Origin: Methylophilaceae bacterium
GTDB lineage: Bacteria; Pseudomonadota; Gammaproteobacteria; Burkholderiales; Methylophilaceae
Direction of reading: 5' to 3'
Assembly: GCA_027488395.1 (NCBI GenBank)
Contig: JAIYBT010000026.1
Span: 1-64,000, forward strand
Length of the DNA: 64,000 bases
Shown: in pieces, positions 52,260 to 62,106 of the stretch
How the letters are laid out: every line of letters starts with the position of its first letter
How positions within the stretch are numbered: position 1 is the first letter of the stretch
The notes under the pieces: model-generated
Seen by the model: only the letters and a program-made list of their open reading frames with translations
Databases searched by the model: none
Told to the model about the DNA's origin: nothing
Position numbers and translations under genes: made by a program

Positions 52260-52350
52260 AAACACCCATTTTTCTAAAGTGAAGTCACCGCACAAGCAGG
52301 ATTCAGTTGTAAGATAACCCGTTGATTTCCCATGACGCATACGGTCTACC

Positions 52351-53301
52351 ATGGCACACATATCAGTCGCCGATTTATACAAACAAATTCGTAGCAAACT
52401 CAAACTCAAATGGGTGGCAGGCCAAGCCGGCGGCAGTAAAGTGCTGACTTCAGGCACGGTGACCAAGCCATCGCTGGCGTTGATTGGTCATTTGAATTAT
52501 GTCCACCCAAATCGCGTGCAAGTGCTGGGCTGCGCCGAGATGGATTATCTCAATCAATTAAGCATTTTGGCCTTACAACAAGCGGTGGCCAATTTATTTT
52601 CAACCGATTTAGCGGTGGTGATTGTTGCAAACGGCGAAAAAGTACCGCCTGCATTGTTAGAGATGGCGGAAAAACAACAAACGCCCTTGTTTACCTCACC
52701 GATGATGAGTCCGCAACTGATGGAGTTGCTCAGCCATTATTTAGCGATCGCGACCGCTGAATCGGTGAGCTTACATGGGGTATTTATAGAAGTACAAGGC
52801 TTTGGCGTGTTGATTAAAGGCAGCGCTGCCATTGGTAAAAGTGAGTTGGCCTTAGAGTTAATTTCCCGTGGCCATCGTTTGGTTGCCGACGACATCGTCG
52901 ACTTTTATCGGATTTCGCCGGAGCGGGTGGAGGGACGTTGTCCTGAATTATTACAAGATTTTTTAGAAGTACGTGGTCTCGGTATCTTAAATATTCGTGC
53001 ACTGTTTGGTGATAATGCCGTCAAACCAACCAAACCCCTTGATTTAATCATTCAGTTAGCGCTGGCCGACGAGATGCAACCAATGGCGCTAGATCGACTC
53101 AATGCCAATCGACAAACCGAACGCGTACTCGATGTCGAAATCCATAAAGTGGTGATTCCGATTGCGGCTGGCCGCAACATCGCGGTGTTGGTCGAAGTTG
53201 CAGTACGCAATCATATGTTGCTATTAAGAGGGGTGAATGCGACTAAACAGCTCACCCAACGGCAAAAACAACTCATGCTAAGAGAAAGCAAACAACGCTA
53301 A
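52351..53301 (+). CDS. hprK: HPr kinase/phosphorylase
   Basis: 316 residues. HprK phosphorylates HPr on Ser46 and removes the phosphate again. The N-terminal domain is followed by the C-terminal catalytic domain with P-loop GSAAIGKS at about 157-164, the LVADD metal site and the signature EVRGLGILNIRALFG. Full length and intact. Ends TAATG, overlapping the rapZ start by one base; the run hprK-rapZ-EIIA-HPr-PtsI is continuous. Confidence 0.96.
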   Translation: MAHISVADLYKQIRSKLKLKWVAGQAGGSKVLTSGTVTKPSLALIGHLNYVHPNRVQVLGCAEMDYLNQLSILALQQAVANLFSTDLAVVIVANGEKVPPALLEMAEKQQTPLFTSPMMSPQLMELLSHYLAIATAESVSLHGVFIEVQGFGVLIKGSAAIGKSELALELISRGHRLVADDIVDFYRISPERVEGRCPELLQDFLEVRGLGILNIRALFGDNAVKPTKPLDLIIQLALADEMQPMALDRLNANRQTERVLDVEIHKVVIPIAAGRNIAVLVEVAVRNHMLLLRGVNATKQLTQRQKQLMLRESKQR

Positions 53302-54179
53302 TGCAATTGGTGATTGTGACCGGTTTGTCCGGCTCTGGAAAAAGTATCGCACTCCGTGTGTTTGAAGACCACGGCTATTATTGTATTGATAATTTGCCTG
53401 CGACCTTGTTGCCGCACATACAAAGCCATGTCGCTGGACGCGATGCAACCAAAGTGGCCATTAGTATTGATAGCCGTAGCATTGCGATTGAAGCCTTGCC
53501 TGATATGTTGCAAACCCTGTCTAGTCAGGGTATCCAAACCCATTTATTGTTTTTAGATGCCAATCTGGAAACCTTGGTCAAACGGTTTTCAGAAACCCGC
53601 CGTAAGCATCCTTTAAGTTCGCCTAGCTTGGCCTTGGCCGACAGCATCCGCCAAGAGCGCGAGTTATTATCTGGCTTGCGTGAGTTGGGACACCATGTGG
53701 ATACCAGTCATTTAAACTCGAACGCCTTGCGCCAGCACACGCGACAATGGATGTTGCAGGTAGAACAACAATATCAGCACAGTGCCAGTCATAGCTTGGT
53801 GTTATCGTTTATTTCGTTCGGGTTTAAACATGGCATTCCGCTGGATGCAGACTTTGTGTTCGATGTCAGAAGCTTACCCAATCCGCACTACGATCCCGTC
53901 TTGCGGCCATTTAACGGCAAACAAGCGCCGATTCAGCAATTTATGCAAAATGAAAGTATGGTGCTTGAAATGCAGCGAGACATTCAGCACTATATCGAGA
54001 AATGGTTGCCGAGTTTTTATCAAGACCATCGGAGCTATGTCACGGTGGCAATTGGGTGCACAGGTGGTCAGCACCGATCGGTCTATTTAGTCGAGCAGTT
54101 GGGCCATCATTTTCAACCACAACATGCGGTGATGTTACGTCACCGTGAACTCAACGAATCGATCGCGCGTTCGATTTAA
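53301..54179 (+). CDS. rapZ: RNase adapter protein RapZ (YvcJ family nucleotide-binding)
   Basis: 292 residues. P-loop GLSGSGKS at the N-terminus (residues 6-13), then DNLPATLLP, TRRKHPLS, the C-terminal FDVRSLPNPHYDP and GCTGGQHRSVYL. In enteric bacteria RapZ guides RNase E to the sRNA GlmZ to control amino-sugar synthesis; in betaproteobacteria the role is less clear. It sits, as commonly, between hprK and the PTS genes. Confidence 0.95.
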   Translation: MQLVIVTGLSGSGKSIALRVFEDHGYYCIDNLPATLLPHIQSHVAGRDATKVAISIDSRSIAIEALPDMLQTLSSQGIQTHLLFLDANLETLVKRFSETRRKHPLSSPSLALADSIRQERELLSGLRELGHHVDTSHLNSNALRQHTRQWMLQVEQQYQHSASHSLVLSFISFGFKHGIPLDADFVFDVRSLPNPHYDPVLRPFNGKQAPIQQFMQNESMVLEMQRDIQHYIEKWLPSFYQDHRSYVTVAIGCTGGQHRSVYLVEQLGHHFQPQHAVMLRHRELNESIARSI

Positions 54180-54196
54180 GTATTGAAAGCCTCTTT

Positions 54197-54604
54197 ATGA
54201 TTGGTGTGTTAATAATCGCTCATGGTCGCCTAGGTGCCAGTTTAATTGAGTGTGCCACCCATGTGATGGGTAGTCGTCCGGCACAGTTGGATTACCTAGA
54301 AATTTCTAAGCAAGATGAACCCGCAGATATGTTGGCCAAAGCGCAAAGCGTGGTCAGCACTTTAAATAGCGGTCATGGCGTATTGGTGTTATCGGATATT
54401 TATGGCGCAACCCCATGCAATATCGTCACCCGCCTGCTCAGCCCCGATGAAATTGAAGGGGTTGCTGGGGTGAACTTACCCATGCTGGTACGCGTATTGA
54501 ATTATCGGCATGAGGGCTTGCATACCTGTATTGAAAAAGCCTTAAGCGGTGGACGCGAAGGCGTTGTCCATTTCACCAAAACCACTTGTCATCACGCACC
54601 TTAA
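54197..54604 (+). CDS. PTS EIIA component, mannose (EIIA-Man) family
   Basis: 135 residues. The phosphoacceptor His9 lies in MIGVLIIAHGRLGASLI; VLVLSDIYGATPCNIVTRLL is the family landmark. It accepts phosphate from HPr. No EIIB, EIIC or EIID gene is present in the window, so it most likely serves regulation rather than sugar uptake, as in other betaproteobacteria with this gene order. It follows rapZ by 17 bp. Confidence 0.92.
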   Translation: MIGVLIIAHGRLGASLIECATHVMGSRPAQLDYLEISKQDEPADMLAKAQSVVSTLNSGHGVLVLSDIYGATPCNIVTRLLSPDEIEGVAGVNLPMLVRVLNYRHEGLHTCIEKALSGGREGVVHFTKTTCHHAP

Positions 54605-54607
54605 ATC

Positions 54608-54877
54608 ATGGCCAAATTGTCGATCGAAATTATTAATAAATTGGGGCTACATGCGCGCGCCTCCACCAAGTTTACGCAAACTGCCAGTCAGTTTAAAAGT
54701 GAGGTCTGGGTTGAAAAAAATGGTCGCCGGGTCAATGCTAAAAGCATCATGGGGGTGATGATGTTGGCCGCCGCCAAAGGCAGCATCATTGAGATTGACG
54801 CCACAGGCGATGATGAAACCGACGCCATCGCGGCCTTGCAAGCGCTCATATTGGATTATTTTGGCGAGGGTGAATAA
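54608..54877 (+). CDS. ptsH: phosphocarrier protein HPr
   Basis: 89 residues with both phosphorylation sites: His15 in NKLGLHARAST (PtsI site) and Ser46 in NAKSIMGVMMLAA (HprK site). The presence of Ser46 fits the hprK gene four genes upstream. It lies 3 bp after EIIA and directly abuts ptsI. Confidence 0.96.
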   Translation: MAKLSIEIINKLGLHARASTKFTQTASQFKSEVWVEKNGRRVNAKSIMGVMMLAAAKGSIIEIDATGDDETDAIAALQALILDYFGEGE

Positions 54878-56629
54878 ATGAGCAGCTTTAGCATGCATGG
54901 AGTAGGCGTTTCCAGTGGCATTGCCATTGGTCATGCCCACTTGATTTCGCATGCGTTGCTCGAAGTGGTGCATTTCACCATTGAGGCTAGCGCGGTAGCG
55001 CAAGAAATTGCACGGTTTCAACGTGCGATTCACCTGGTGAAGTTGGATTTAGAGCAGCTCAAAGCGCAACTGCCCGCCAACGCGCCTGCCGAGCTGGCAG
55101 CATTTATTGGCACCCATTTGGCAATGTTATGCGATAAATCATTGTCGGAAGCACCGATTGCTATTATTGAGGCCGAGCGCTGTAATGCAGAGTGGGCGCT
55201 AAAGCAACAAATGGATGACATCGTTGCGCAATTCGATGCGATTGAAGATGTGTATTTGCGCGAGCGTAAACAAGATGTGATGCAGGTGGTGGAGCGGGTG
55301 ATTAAAGTCTTGCTCGGCCGTCATCAACACACTGCAGAAAAAAAACAGCATGCCAAGCAAGAGCGCGCCATGATTTTAGTGGCGCACGATATTTCACCGG
55401 CGGATGCGATCCAATTTAAACACCATCAGTTTGCTGCTTTTATTACCGATGTTGGTGGCGTGACCTCCCATACAGCCATTTTGGCGCGTAGTTTAAATAT
55501 CCCCTCGATTGTGGCATTGCAACGCGCGCGCGGCTTAATCAGTGATGGCGAGTTGATGATTGTGGATGGTGCGCAGGGGGTGGTCATTGTCAACCCTGGC
55601 CCTGAGGTGTTATCCGAGTATCAGCTCAAGCAAAATCAGTGGCAACTGGCGCAACAAAAACTACAACGTATTAAAGCGACCAAAGCGCTCACCGTCGACG
55701 GCGTTGCCATTGAGTTGCTGGCGAATATTGAAGTGCCTGAAGATGTGCTAAGCGCAAAAGCGGCTGGGGCGGCCGGTGTGGGCCTGTATCGCACCGAATT
55801 TTTGTTTATGAATCGGCGAGATATGCCCGACGAAGAGGAGCAATTTGAAGCCTATCGTTATGTGGCGGAAGCGATGAAAGGCATGCCCGTGACCATCCGC
55901 ACCTTGGATATTGGTGCAGATAAACAATTAAATCCAGACGAAGTGGTCACCGCGACCAATCCAGCGTTGGGCTTACGCGCTGTGCGCTATTGTTTGTCAG
56001 AGCCACAGGTGTTTCACACCCAATTCCGTGCGTTGCTGCGTGCCTCGCACTACGGGCGGGTGAATATTTTGATTCCCATGCTTTCTAATTTAAATGAGTT
56101 GCGCCAAACCAAATTGTTGCTGCAACGCGCCAAAGAGGCGTTGCGCAAAGAAGGCGTTCCATTTGATGAGGGAATACGTTTGGGCGGGATGATAGAGGTG
56201 CCAGCAGCTGCCATCAGTGCCGATGCGTTTAGTCAGGCGTTGGACTTTTTATCCATTGGCACCAATGATTTGATTCAATACACCTTGGCGATTGACCGTG
56301 CGGATGATGCGGTGGCGCATTTATACAATCCCTTGCATCCCGCGGTTTTAAAATTGATACAGCTGACCATACAAGCCGCGCACAAGCATGGTAAACCCGT
56401 GTCTGTGTGTGGCGAGATGGCAGGCGACACCCGTTTAACGCGATTACTCATCGGCATGGGCATGCGTCAATTGTCGATGCATCCCGCCCACATCCTGAGT
56501 GTGAAATCACACATTTTGCAAAGTGAAGCAGCCGTCTTAGCCAAGCAAGCAAAAAAAATCCTTGCACTCAGTGACTTAGATAAAATTGAGCCACTGATCA
56601 ATCGGTGGAACGGTCAAGCGATGTCTTAA
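54878..56629 (+). CDS. ptsI: PTS enzyme I
   Basis: 583 residues. It autophosphorylates from phosphoenolpyruvate on His198 (GGVTSHTAILAR) and passes the phosphate to HPr. The C-terminal PEP-binding barrel has GVGLYRTEFLFMNR, DIGADKQL, NPALGLRAVRYCL, GGMIEVPAAA, DFLSIGTNDLIQYTLA and VCGEMAGD. Length is normal. Last gene of the hprK-rapZ-EIIA-HPr-PtsI set. Confidence 0.96.
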   Translation: MSSFSMHGVGVSSGIAIGHAHLISHALLEVVHFTIEASAVAQEIARFQRAIHLVKLDLEQLKAQLPANAPAELAAFIGTHLAMLCDKSLSEAPIAIIEAERCNAEWALKQQMDDIVAQFDAIEDVYLRERKQDVMQVVERVIKVLLGRHQHTAEKKQHAKQERAMILVAHDISPADAIQFKHHQFAAFITDVGGVTSHTAILARSLNIPSIVALQRARGLISDGELMIVDGAQGVVIVNPGPEVLSEYQLKQNQWQLAQQKLQRIKATKALTVDGVAIELLANIEVPEDVLSAKAAGAAGVGLYRTEFLFMNRRDMPDEEEQFEAYRYVAEAMKGMPVTIRTLDIGADKQLNPDEVVTATNPALGLRAVRYCLSEPQVFHTQFRALLRASHYGRVNILIPMLSNLNELRQTKLLLQRAKEALRKEGVPFDEGIRLGGMIEVPAAAISADAFSQALDFLSIGTNDLIQYTLAIDRADDAVAHLYNPLHPAVLKLIQLTIQAAHKHGKPVSVCGEMAGDTRLTRLLIGMGMRQLSMHPAHILSVKSHILQSEAAVLAKQAKKILALSDLDKIEPLINRWNGQAMS

Positions 56630-56750
56630 CTGTACGCACAAGCATCAATAAAACTCATCAATCTCATTTAAATAAGCAATATGACAGGCCAGAACAATTA
56701 CCAGATAATGGCAGTCAACCTAACAACATCGATTGCATAAGGAATCTTCT

Positions 56751-58781
56751 GTGAGCACCAATCCACTCCTCGTTTTTAATGGTTTACCACAATTCAACGA
56801 GATCAAGCCCGAGCATATATCGCCCGCGATCGAAACCTTGATTGCCGAGGGACGGGCGCTGGTCGCGCAATTGGCGACCCGTGCCGACACCCCAACTTGG
56901 GAAAATTTTGCAATTCCGCTCGAGGCTTTTTCAGTCAAGTTATCTCGCGCATGGGGGCCTGTGGGTCATCTCAACGCGGTGGTCAATACGCCTGCGCTGC
57001 GTGAAGCCTATAACGACAACTTAGCGAAACTCACTGATTTTTATAGCGATCTTGGTCAAGATGAGCGGCTGTATCAAAAATATAAACAGATACAAGCCAG
57101 CCCTGCATACGCCCACCTCAGTCCTGCGCAACGCAAGATTGTGGACAATGAAGTGCGTGGCTTTAAATTGGGCGGGGCTGAACTAGCCCCTGCAGAAAAA
57201 ACACGCTTTAAAGCCATTGCCGAGCAACTGTCTAAACTGGGCAGTCAATTTGAAGAGAATATTCTCGACAATACCAACGACTTTCAACATGTGGTGACCG
57301 ATAGTGCGATATTAGCGGGTCTGCCCGAGGATGCACTGCAAGCCGCGGCCGAAGCGGCACAAGCCGCGGGTAAAACGGGTTGGTTGTTCACCTTACACTA
57401 CCCCTCCTATATGCCCGTCATGCAATATTGCGAACACCGTGGTCTGCGCGAAACCCTGTATCGTGCCTATGTCACGCGCGCATCCGAGCTTAGTCAGCCA
57501 CAATGGGACAACACCCCGTTAATTGCTGATTTACTTAAGCTCAAGCAAGAAGAAGCGCAACTACTGGGCTTTGAAAACTATGCTGCGCTGTCATTAGCTA
57601 CCAAAATGGCCGACAGCCCACAGCAAGTGATTGATTTTCTGGATACGTTGGCCAAACGGGCAAAACCATATGCCGAAAAAGACATGGCAGAACTCACCGC
57701 TTACGCGAAAACGCTCGGGCTCGATGACCTGCAATCGTGGGATGTGGCCTATGTCAGCGAAAAACTACGCCAAGATAAATATGCGTTCTCAGACCAAGAA
57801 GTTAAGCAATATTTTCCAGAACCTAAGGTGAAAGCCGGCCTGTTTCGCGTGATTGAAACCATTTTTGGGGTACAAGTGCGTCCAGTCGCCGCGCCGACTT
57901 GGCATGCAGATGCCAGCTTTTACGAGATCAGTGATCAGCAACGCAACCCAATTGCTTACTTTTATTTGGACTTATACGCGCGCCAAGGGAAACGTGGCGG
58001 TGCATGGATGGATGAATGTATTACACGGCATAAAACTGCACAAGGCATTGAGTTGCCTGTGGCTTACTTAACGTGTAACTTCTCTGGGCCAATCGGCAAT
58101 AAGCCGGCCTTATTCACCCACGACGAAGTGATCACCTTGTTCCACGAGTTTGGGCATGGCTTGCACCATATGTTGACGCAAGTGGAGGAATACAGCGTCT
58201 CGGGTATCAAAGGCGTGGAATGGGATGCGGTGGAGTTGCCCAGTCAATTTATGGAAAACTTTTGCTGGGAGTGGGAGGTATTGCGTCATATGACCGCGCA
58301 TGTAGACAGCGGCGCACAATTGCCTCGCAACCTGTTTGATAAAATGGTGGCTGCTAAAAATTTCCAAGCCGGCATGCAAACGGTGCGTCAAATTGAGTTT
58401 TCATTGTTTGATATGCGTTTACATAGCACGTTTGATCCACATGGCACCCAAACAGCACTCGATGTGATTGAACAAGTACGCGATGAAGTGGCCGTGTCAC
58501 GGCCACCGAAGTGGAACCGCTTTCCGAACAGCTTTAGCCATATTTTTGCAGGGGGGTATGCTGCGGGTTACTATAGCTATAAATGGGCGGAAGTATTGTC
58601 TGCGGACGCTTATAGCTTATTTGAGGAAATGGGCGTGCTGTCGGCAGAAGCGGGTAGTCGCTTTAAACAAGAAGTGTTAGCGCAAGGTGGTGCCCGTCCC
58701 GCCATGGAATCATTTGTTGCATTTAGGGGCCGTGAACCCAGCATGGATGCCTTACTGCGGCATAACGGCATGGCCAGCTAG
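56751..58781 (+). CDS. prlC: oligopeptidase A (M3 zinc metallopeptidase)
   Basis: 676 residues from GTG 56751, which has AAGGA eight bases upstream; the TTG at 56733 is less likely. The zinc site HEFGH lies at about 465-469 (LFHEFGHGLHHML), with the downstream Glu in VEWDAVELPSQFMENFCWE. NPLLVFNGLPQFNEIKPEHI and the C-terminal FPNSFSHIFAGGYAAGYYSYKWAEVLSADAY are typical of PrlC/OpdA. It degrades short peptides, including cleaved signal peptides, in the cytoplasm. Confidence 0.95.
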   Translation: MSTNPLLVFNGLPQFNEIKPEHISPAIETLIAEGRALVAQLATRADTPTWENFAIPLEAFSVKLSRAWGPVGHLNAVVNTPALREAYNDNLAKLTDFYSDLGQDERLYQKYKQIQASPAYAHLSPAQRKIVDNEVRGFKLGGAELAPAEKTRFKAIAEQLSKLGSQFEENILDNTNDFQHVVTDSAILAGLPEDALQAAAEAAQAAGKTGWLFTLHYPSYMPVMQYCEHRGLRETLYRAYVTRASELSQPQWDNTPLIADLLKLKQEEAQLLGFENYAALSLATKMADSPQQVIDFLDTLAKRAKPYAEKDMAELTAYAKTLGLDDLQSWDVAYVSEKLRQDKYAFSDQEVKQYFPEPKVKAGLFRVIETIFGVQVRPVAAPTWHADASFYEISDQQRNPIAYFYLDLYARQGKRGGAWMDECITRHKTAQGIELPVAYLTCNFSGPIGNKPALFTHDEVITLFHEFGHGLHHMLTQVEEYSVSGIKGVEWDAVELPSQFMENFCWEWEVLRHMTAHVDSGAQLPRNLFDKMVAAKNFQAGMQTVRQIEFSLFDMRLHSTFDPHGTQTALDVIEQVRDEVAVSRPPKWNRFPNSFSHIFAGGYAAGYYSYKWAEVLSADAYSLFEEMGVLSAEAGSRFKQEVLAQGGARPAMESFVAFRGREPSMDALLRHNGMAS

Positions 58782-58848
58782 ATTGGCTAAAGGCTAGGCA
58801 GCATGCACACCGATGCGTGCTGCCAATCGATAAAACAGAGGAAATACG

Positions 58849-59151
58849 ATGCTTCGATGGTGTTGTGTGTTGTGTGTAATGATGAGTGTAGCGGTGAACG
58901 CTGCCACTGTGGCTGAGGATGATATTCAGGCAACCACGGGCAATGGCGATGCCGTGGTATTGCATGCCAATGGCTACTGGGAATTCAAAGACCGTCAAAA
59001 AGCTGCAGAAGCCAAAGTGAAAGTCGAACAATTTGAACGCGATAATAGCTGTCCCTTGGGCATGCGCCCGAGCTTTTTAGGGGTGGGCCGTTGTATCGCA
59101 TTTGATGATCCCATCCTAAAACGCGGTTCCCTCAGTGGTAAAGGCCGTTAA
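58849..59151 (+). CDS. small exported protein of unknown function
   Basis: 100 residues with signal peptide MLRWCCVLCVMMSVAVNA. The mature part has the segment GNGDAVVLHANGYWEFKDRQKAAEA, which resembles a short beta-hairpin found in some DUF3157-like periplasmic proteins, then a helix and a CPLGMRPSFLGVGRC disulfide candidate. Not firmly recognised. CAGAGGAAATACG precedes the ATG, so translation is likely. Confidence 0.7.
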   Translation: MLRWCCVLCVMMSVAVNAATVAEDDIQATTGNGDAVVLHANGYWEFKDRQKAAEAKVKVEQFERDNSCPLGMRPSFLGVGRCIAFDDPILKRGSLSGKGR

Positions 59152-59350
59152 CCCAGCCGCGCCCAACATGAGTGCATATTCACGCGGTCGGCGACCTGAC
59201 GTTACAAGCTTATCTTCCTAGTTTGCAGCGCGGTTGCCGTGCCTCACCGCCCTCTGTGGTGATCTGACAGGTTTTCACCCAGCTGGCAGGATTTAGGTAT
59301 AAGCTTTGCTTAACTACACGCTAAACAATTCATATAAAGCCCCAACATCT

Positions 59351-60589
59351 ATGGTTAACTCCCTACAATTTGCCCGCCACGGCGATAAAAAAAACTCAGC
59401 CTTTTTTGAAGAGTATCTACAAAAACTGCTTGAAGAACGCGATCAGCTTGGCCTCACCGAGATGATTCACGATATTGATGCGTTAATGATCACGGTGGAT
59501 CCTGACCACTCAATTCAATACATTGCTGAGCTATCACTGATGACCTCGTATCACTATTTGGTGACGCTTGAGAGTGAAAAGCACTGGACACATATTTTAA
59601 GAATCGACCTGAACTCCCCTGATTTGTTAGTACGCGAGGTGAAAGACCCAAATTTTCGCGGTATTTTTCGGGCACTGAATGAAATATATCCAGTGGGGGC
59701 GCGCAAACCGAATAGTCGCTACATGGGCGAAATCATTCGTGTCAGCAATTTACATGAAGTGGTTAAGTTGCAAGAGGCGCGCGAGTTTCGCTTTTTTAGC
59801 CAAGATGAAGTGCGCAAGTTAGAGTTGCCAGGCAATGTGGCGATTAGTAAACCGTCGCCGTATACCCACAATATTGTCGGCTATATGAAACGCGAACCAC
59901 ATGAGCTCAGGGTGTATGCGCTTGGCATCAGCACCATCCGCAACGATGTGCAAGCAGCCTATGCAGAAGCCAAAAATATGCAGGCCAAATTACGGATTGA
60001 TGACCTGATTTTACCCGTCGATCATTTGGCCACCCGAGTCTATAGCCAAAATCGCGAAGTGGCGATTTTGGAATATTTATCTTGGTCTAGTTATTACTTT
60101 TGGGGTGCCTACAATATTTGGGATCAAAATTCTTCCACCAATGTCACCAAAAGTGTGCACGGTGTGCCTGAGACGCAAAGCCCCGCCAAAGTGTTTACAG
60201 CCAATAACACGCCTTATTTTGTCAATCACTTAGAACATCTACCCTCACCGACTGAGACGTTTGTCCGTAACTATGGCCCGCGCTTACACCATGTGGCCTT
60301 ATCGGTAAAAGACGGCATGCGCGATGGGCTGGAAAATATCGAGTTTGTGGTGAATGCCATTGCTGGCCAAGGCAAAGGCTTTTTATTAGACGTGGTGGGC
60401 TCTAAAGAAGAAGGTTTAAAGCAGGTGTTTTCCAATGCTTCGGAACATTCATCGCTGATCATTGAATATGTGCAACGCTATGACGGCTTTGATGGCTTTT
60501 TTACCCGTGATAATGTGGCTAAATTGACGGAAGCCGCTGGTGAAGAAGAAGGCGTGCTGGAGCAACAAGCCCTGCTCAGTCCCCGCTAA
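59351..60589 (+). CDS. VOC-superfamily protein resembling 4-hydroxyphenylpyruvate dioxygenase
   Basis: 412 residues from ATG 59351 (TTG 59306 is in frame). The C-terminal half has possible metal ligands in order: His in PVDHLATRVYSQ, His in GPRLHHVALSVKDGM, and Glu in IEYVQRYDGFDGFFTRDNVAKL; the last segment resembles the closing motif of HPPD. The N-terminal half is longer and does not look like HPPD. I infer an iron-dependent or related VOC enzyme of unknown substrate. No tyrosine-degradation genes are nearby. The spacer 59152-59350 shows nothing else. Confidence 0.6.
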   Translation: MVNSLQFARHGDKKNSAFFEEYLQKLLEERDQLGLTEMIHDIDALMITVDPDHSIQYIAELSLMTSYHYLVTLESEKHWTHILRIDLNSPDLLVREVKDPNFRGIFRALNEIYPVGARKPNSRYMGEIIRVSNLHEVVKLQEAREFRFFSQDEVRKLELPGNVAISKPSPYTHNIVGYMKREPHELRVYALGISTIRNDVQAAYAEAKNMQAKLRIDDLILPVDHLATRVYSQNREVAILEYLSWSSYYFWGAYNIWDQNSSTNVTKSVHGVPETQSPAKVFTANNTPYFVNHLEHLPSPTETFVRNYGPRLHHVALSVKDGMRDGLENIEFVVNAIAGQGKGFLLDVVGSKEEGLKQVFSNASEHSSLIIEYVQRYDGFDGFFTRDNVAKLTEAAGEEEGVLEQQALLSPR

Positions 60590-60651
60590 TGTTGCAAAAT
60601 ACGTCGCCGTGCCTAAGCTTTGCTTGAGATCAACCCGTTTAAAGATTGGCT

Positions 60652-61305
60652 ATGGAACCTGATTTTTGGCATCAACGCTGGCAACAACAGCAGATAGGCT
60701 TTCATTTACCAGCGGTGAATCCCCATCTACACAAACATTTTTCGCGTTTAAAGCTGGCGCCCAATGCGCGCGTGCTATTGCCATTGTGTGGCAAAACCCG
60801 CGATATTGGTTGGTTGTTGCAACAAGGGATGCAGGTGGTGGGCGTGGAGCTGAGTGCGTTGGCCGTGGAGGCGTTGTTCGCCGAAGCTGCACTCAACCCC
60901 CACATCACGCAGCGGGCGGGATTCGTATGTTATCAAGCACCAGGCTTGGTGGTATGGCAGGGTGATTTTTTTGCGTTGACGCCAGCCATGCTGGGCCCGA
61001 TGGATGCAGTCTACGATCGGGCGGCGTTGATTGCTTTGCCGCCCGCGATGCGCGTACGCTATGCCCAACAGCTGCAACGATTAGCGCCTACGGCAAGCCA
61101 ACTCATCGTCACGCTTGATTACGACCAACGCTGTTATGCTGGCCCACCGTTTAGTGTGCCAGCGCGTGAGGTCCTGCAACACTATGCCCAAGCGTATGCA
61201 ATCACCGCGTTAGATGATGTCAATATGGCAGGCGGGTTAAAAGGGCTGTGCCCTGCGCAAGAGCAGGTGTGGCAGTGCGTCCCGCATGCCGTATCCTTGG
61301 GTTAA
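60652..61305 (+). CDS. tpm: thiopurine S-methyltransferase family protein
   Basis: 217 residues from ATG 60652. MEPDFWHQRWQQQQIGFHLPAVNPHL and VLLPLCGKTRDIGWLLQQGMQVVGVELSALAVEALF are the TPMT signature with the SAM-binding loop; VYDRAALIALPPAMR and VTLDYDQRCYAGPPFSVP follow. Bacterial members methylate selenium, tellurium or sulfur compounds. Starts 62 bp after the VOC protein gene. Confidence 0.92.
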   Translation: MEPDFWHQRWQQQQIGFHLPAVNPHLHKHFSRLKLAPNARVLLPLCGKTRDIGWLLQQGMQVVGVELSALAVEALFAEAALNPHITQRAGFVCYQAPGLVVWQGDFFALTPAMLGPMDAVYDRAALIALPPAMRVRYAQQLQRLAPTASQLIVTLDYDQRCYAGPPFSVPAREVLQHYAQAYAITALDDVNMAGGLKGLCPAQEQVWQCVPHAVSLG

Positions 61306-61434
61306 CAGGTTTGAGGGTTAACAGGTTGACGCAATCAGGCGCATGCATAAGGTGACTGCAACCGACGATGCACACGGTTGGTGTGAACAACATGCAGGGA
61401 CTGACAAGAACGACATGCAAGGCCGCCAGCGAAA

Positions 61435-62106
61435 TTAAGCCTCGGCGGCAAGCCCACCCTCACGCAAGCAGTCATGCGTTTTGTGCCACTGGGCCAAATC
61501 GGCCACCACCTGATGCGCTTGTGCTTGGAGCGCCGCGCTTGGATGTTTTAAATCGGGCACGATAACCACGCGTAAGCCAGCAGCAATTGCCGCTTGCGCC
61601 CCCAGTTCACTGTCTTCAAACGCAATGCACGCCTCAGCGGGTAAACCGAGTTTGTCGAGGGCTAACAGGTAAATATCGGGGTATGGCTTGCCACGTTGCA
61701 CCTCCTGACCACTGGTTAAATGCTCAAAATAATCTAACACACCAGTGTGACGTAAGCGGTGGGTAATATGTGGCATCGGCGACGAAGAGGCGACACTGCA
61801 ACGGATACCGCGGGCTTGATACGCCGCTAATAAATCCACGACGCCAGTTTTTAACGGAAAGGCATGGTCGCGTGCGGCTAAAAACCGCTCTAAACCATCA
61901 ATCACTTGTTGCATCTTGTCTGCACCGCCTAATTGTTGTGCCATGATGCGGCTCGAATCTGACCATACCCGTCCCACCAGTTCCACATAGTCTTCTTGGC
62001 GATAGGGGATGCCGATGGCAGCAGCGGCTTCAATACAGCCTTGCATGATGATGCGCTCAGAGTCGATCAGTAAGCCATCCATATCAAAAATGGCTGCTTT
62101 TATCAT
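61435..62106 (-). CDS. HAD-superfamily phosphatase (beta-phosphoglucomutase/GPH-like)
   Basis: 223 residues from ATG 62106, which has AAGGAAATAC upstream; the open frame to 62331 is not needed. The catalytic motif is IFDMDGLLIDSE with nucleophile Asp, then SVASSSPMPHI (motif II), KPYPDIYLLAL (motif III Lys) and CIAFEDSELGAQAAIAAGL (motif IV). A cap domain lies between motifs I and II. Substrate not predictable; phosphorylated sugars are usual for this class. Confidence 0.9.
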   Translation of the reverse strand: MIKAAIFDMDGLLIDSERIIMQGCIEAAAAIGIPYRQEDYVELVGRVWSDSSRIMAQQLGGADKMQQVIDGLERFLAARDHAFPLKTGVVDLLAAYQARGIRCSVASSSPMPHITHRLRHTGVLDYFEHLTSGQEVQRGKPYPDIYLLALDKLGLPAEACIAFEDSELGAQAAIAAGLRVVIVPDLKHPSAALQAQAHQVVADLAQWHKTHDCLREGGLAAEA

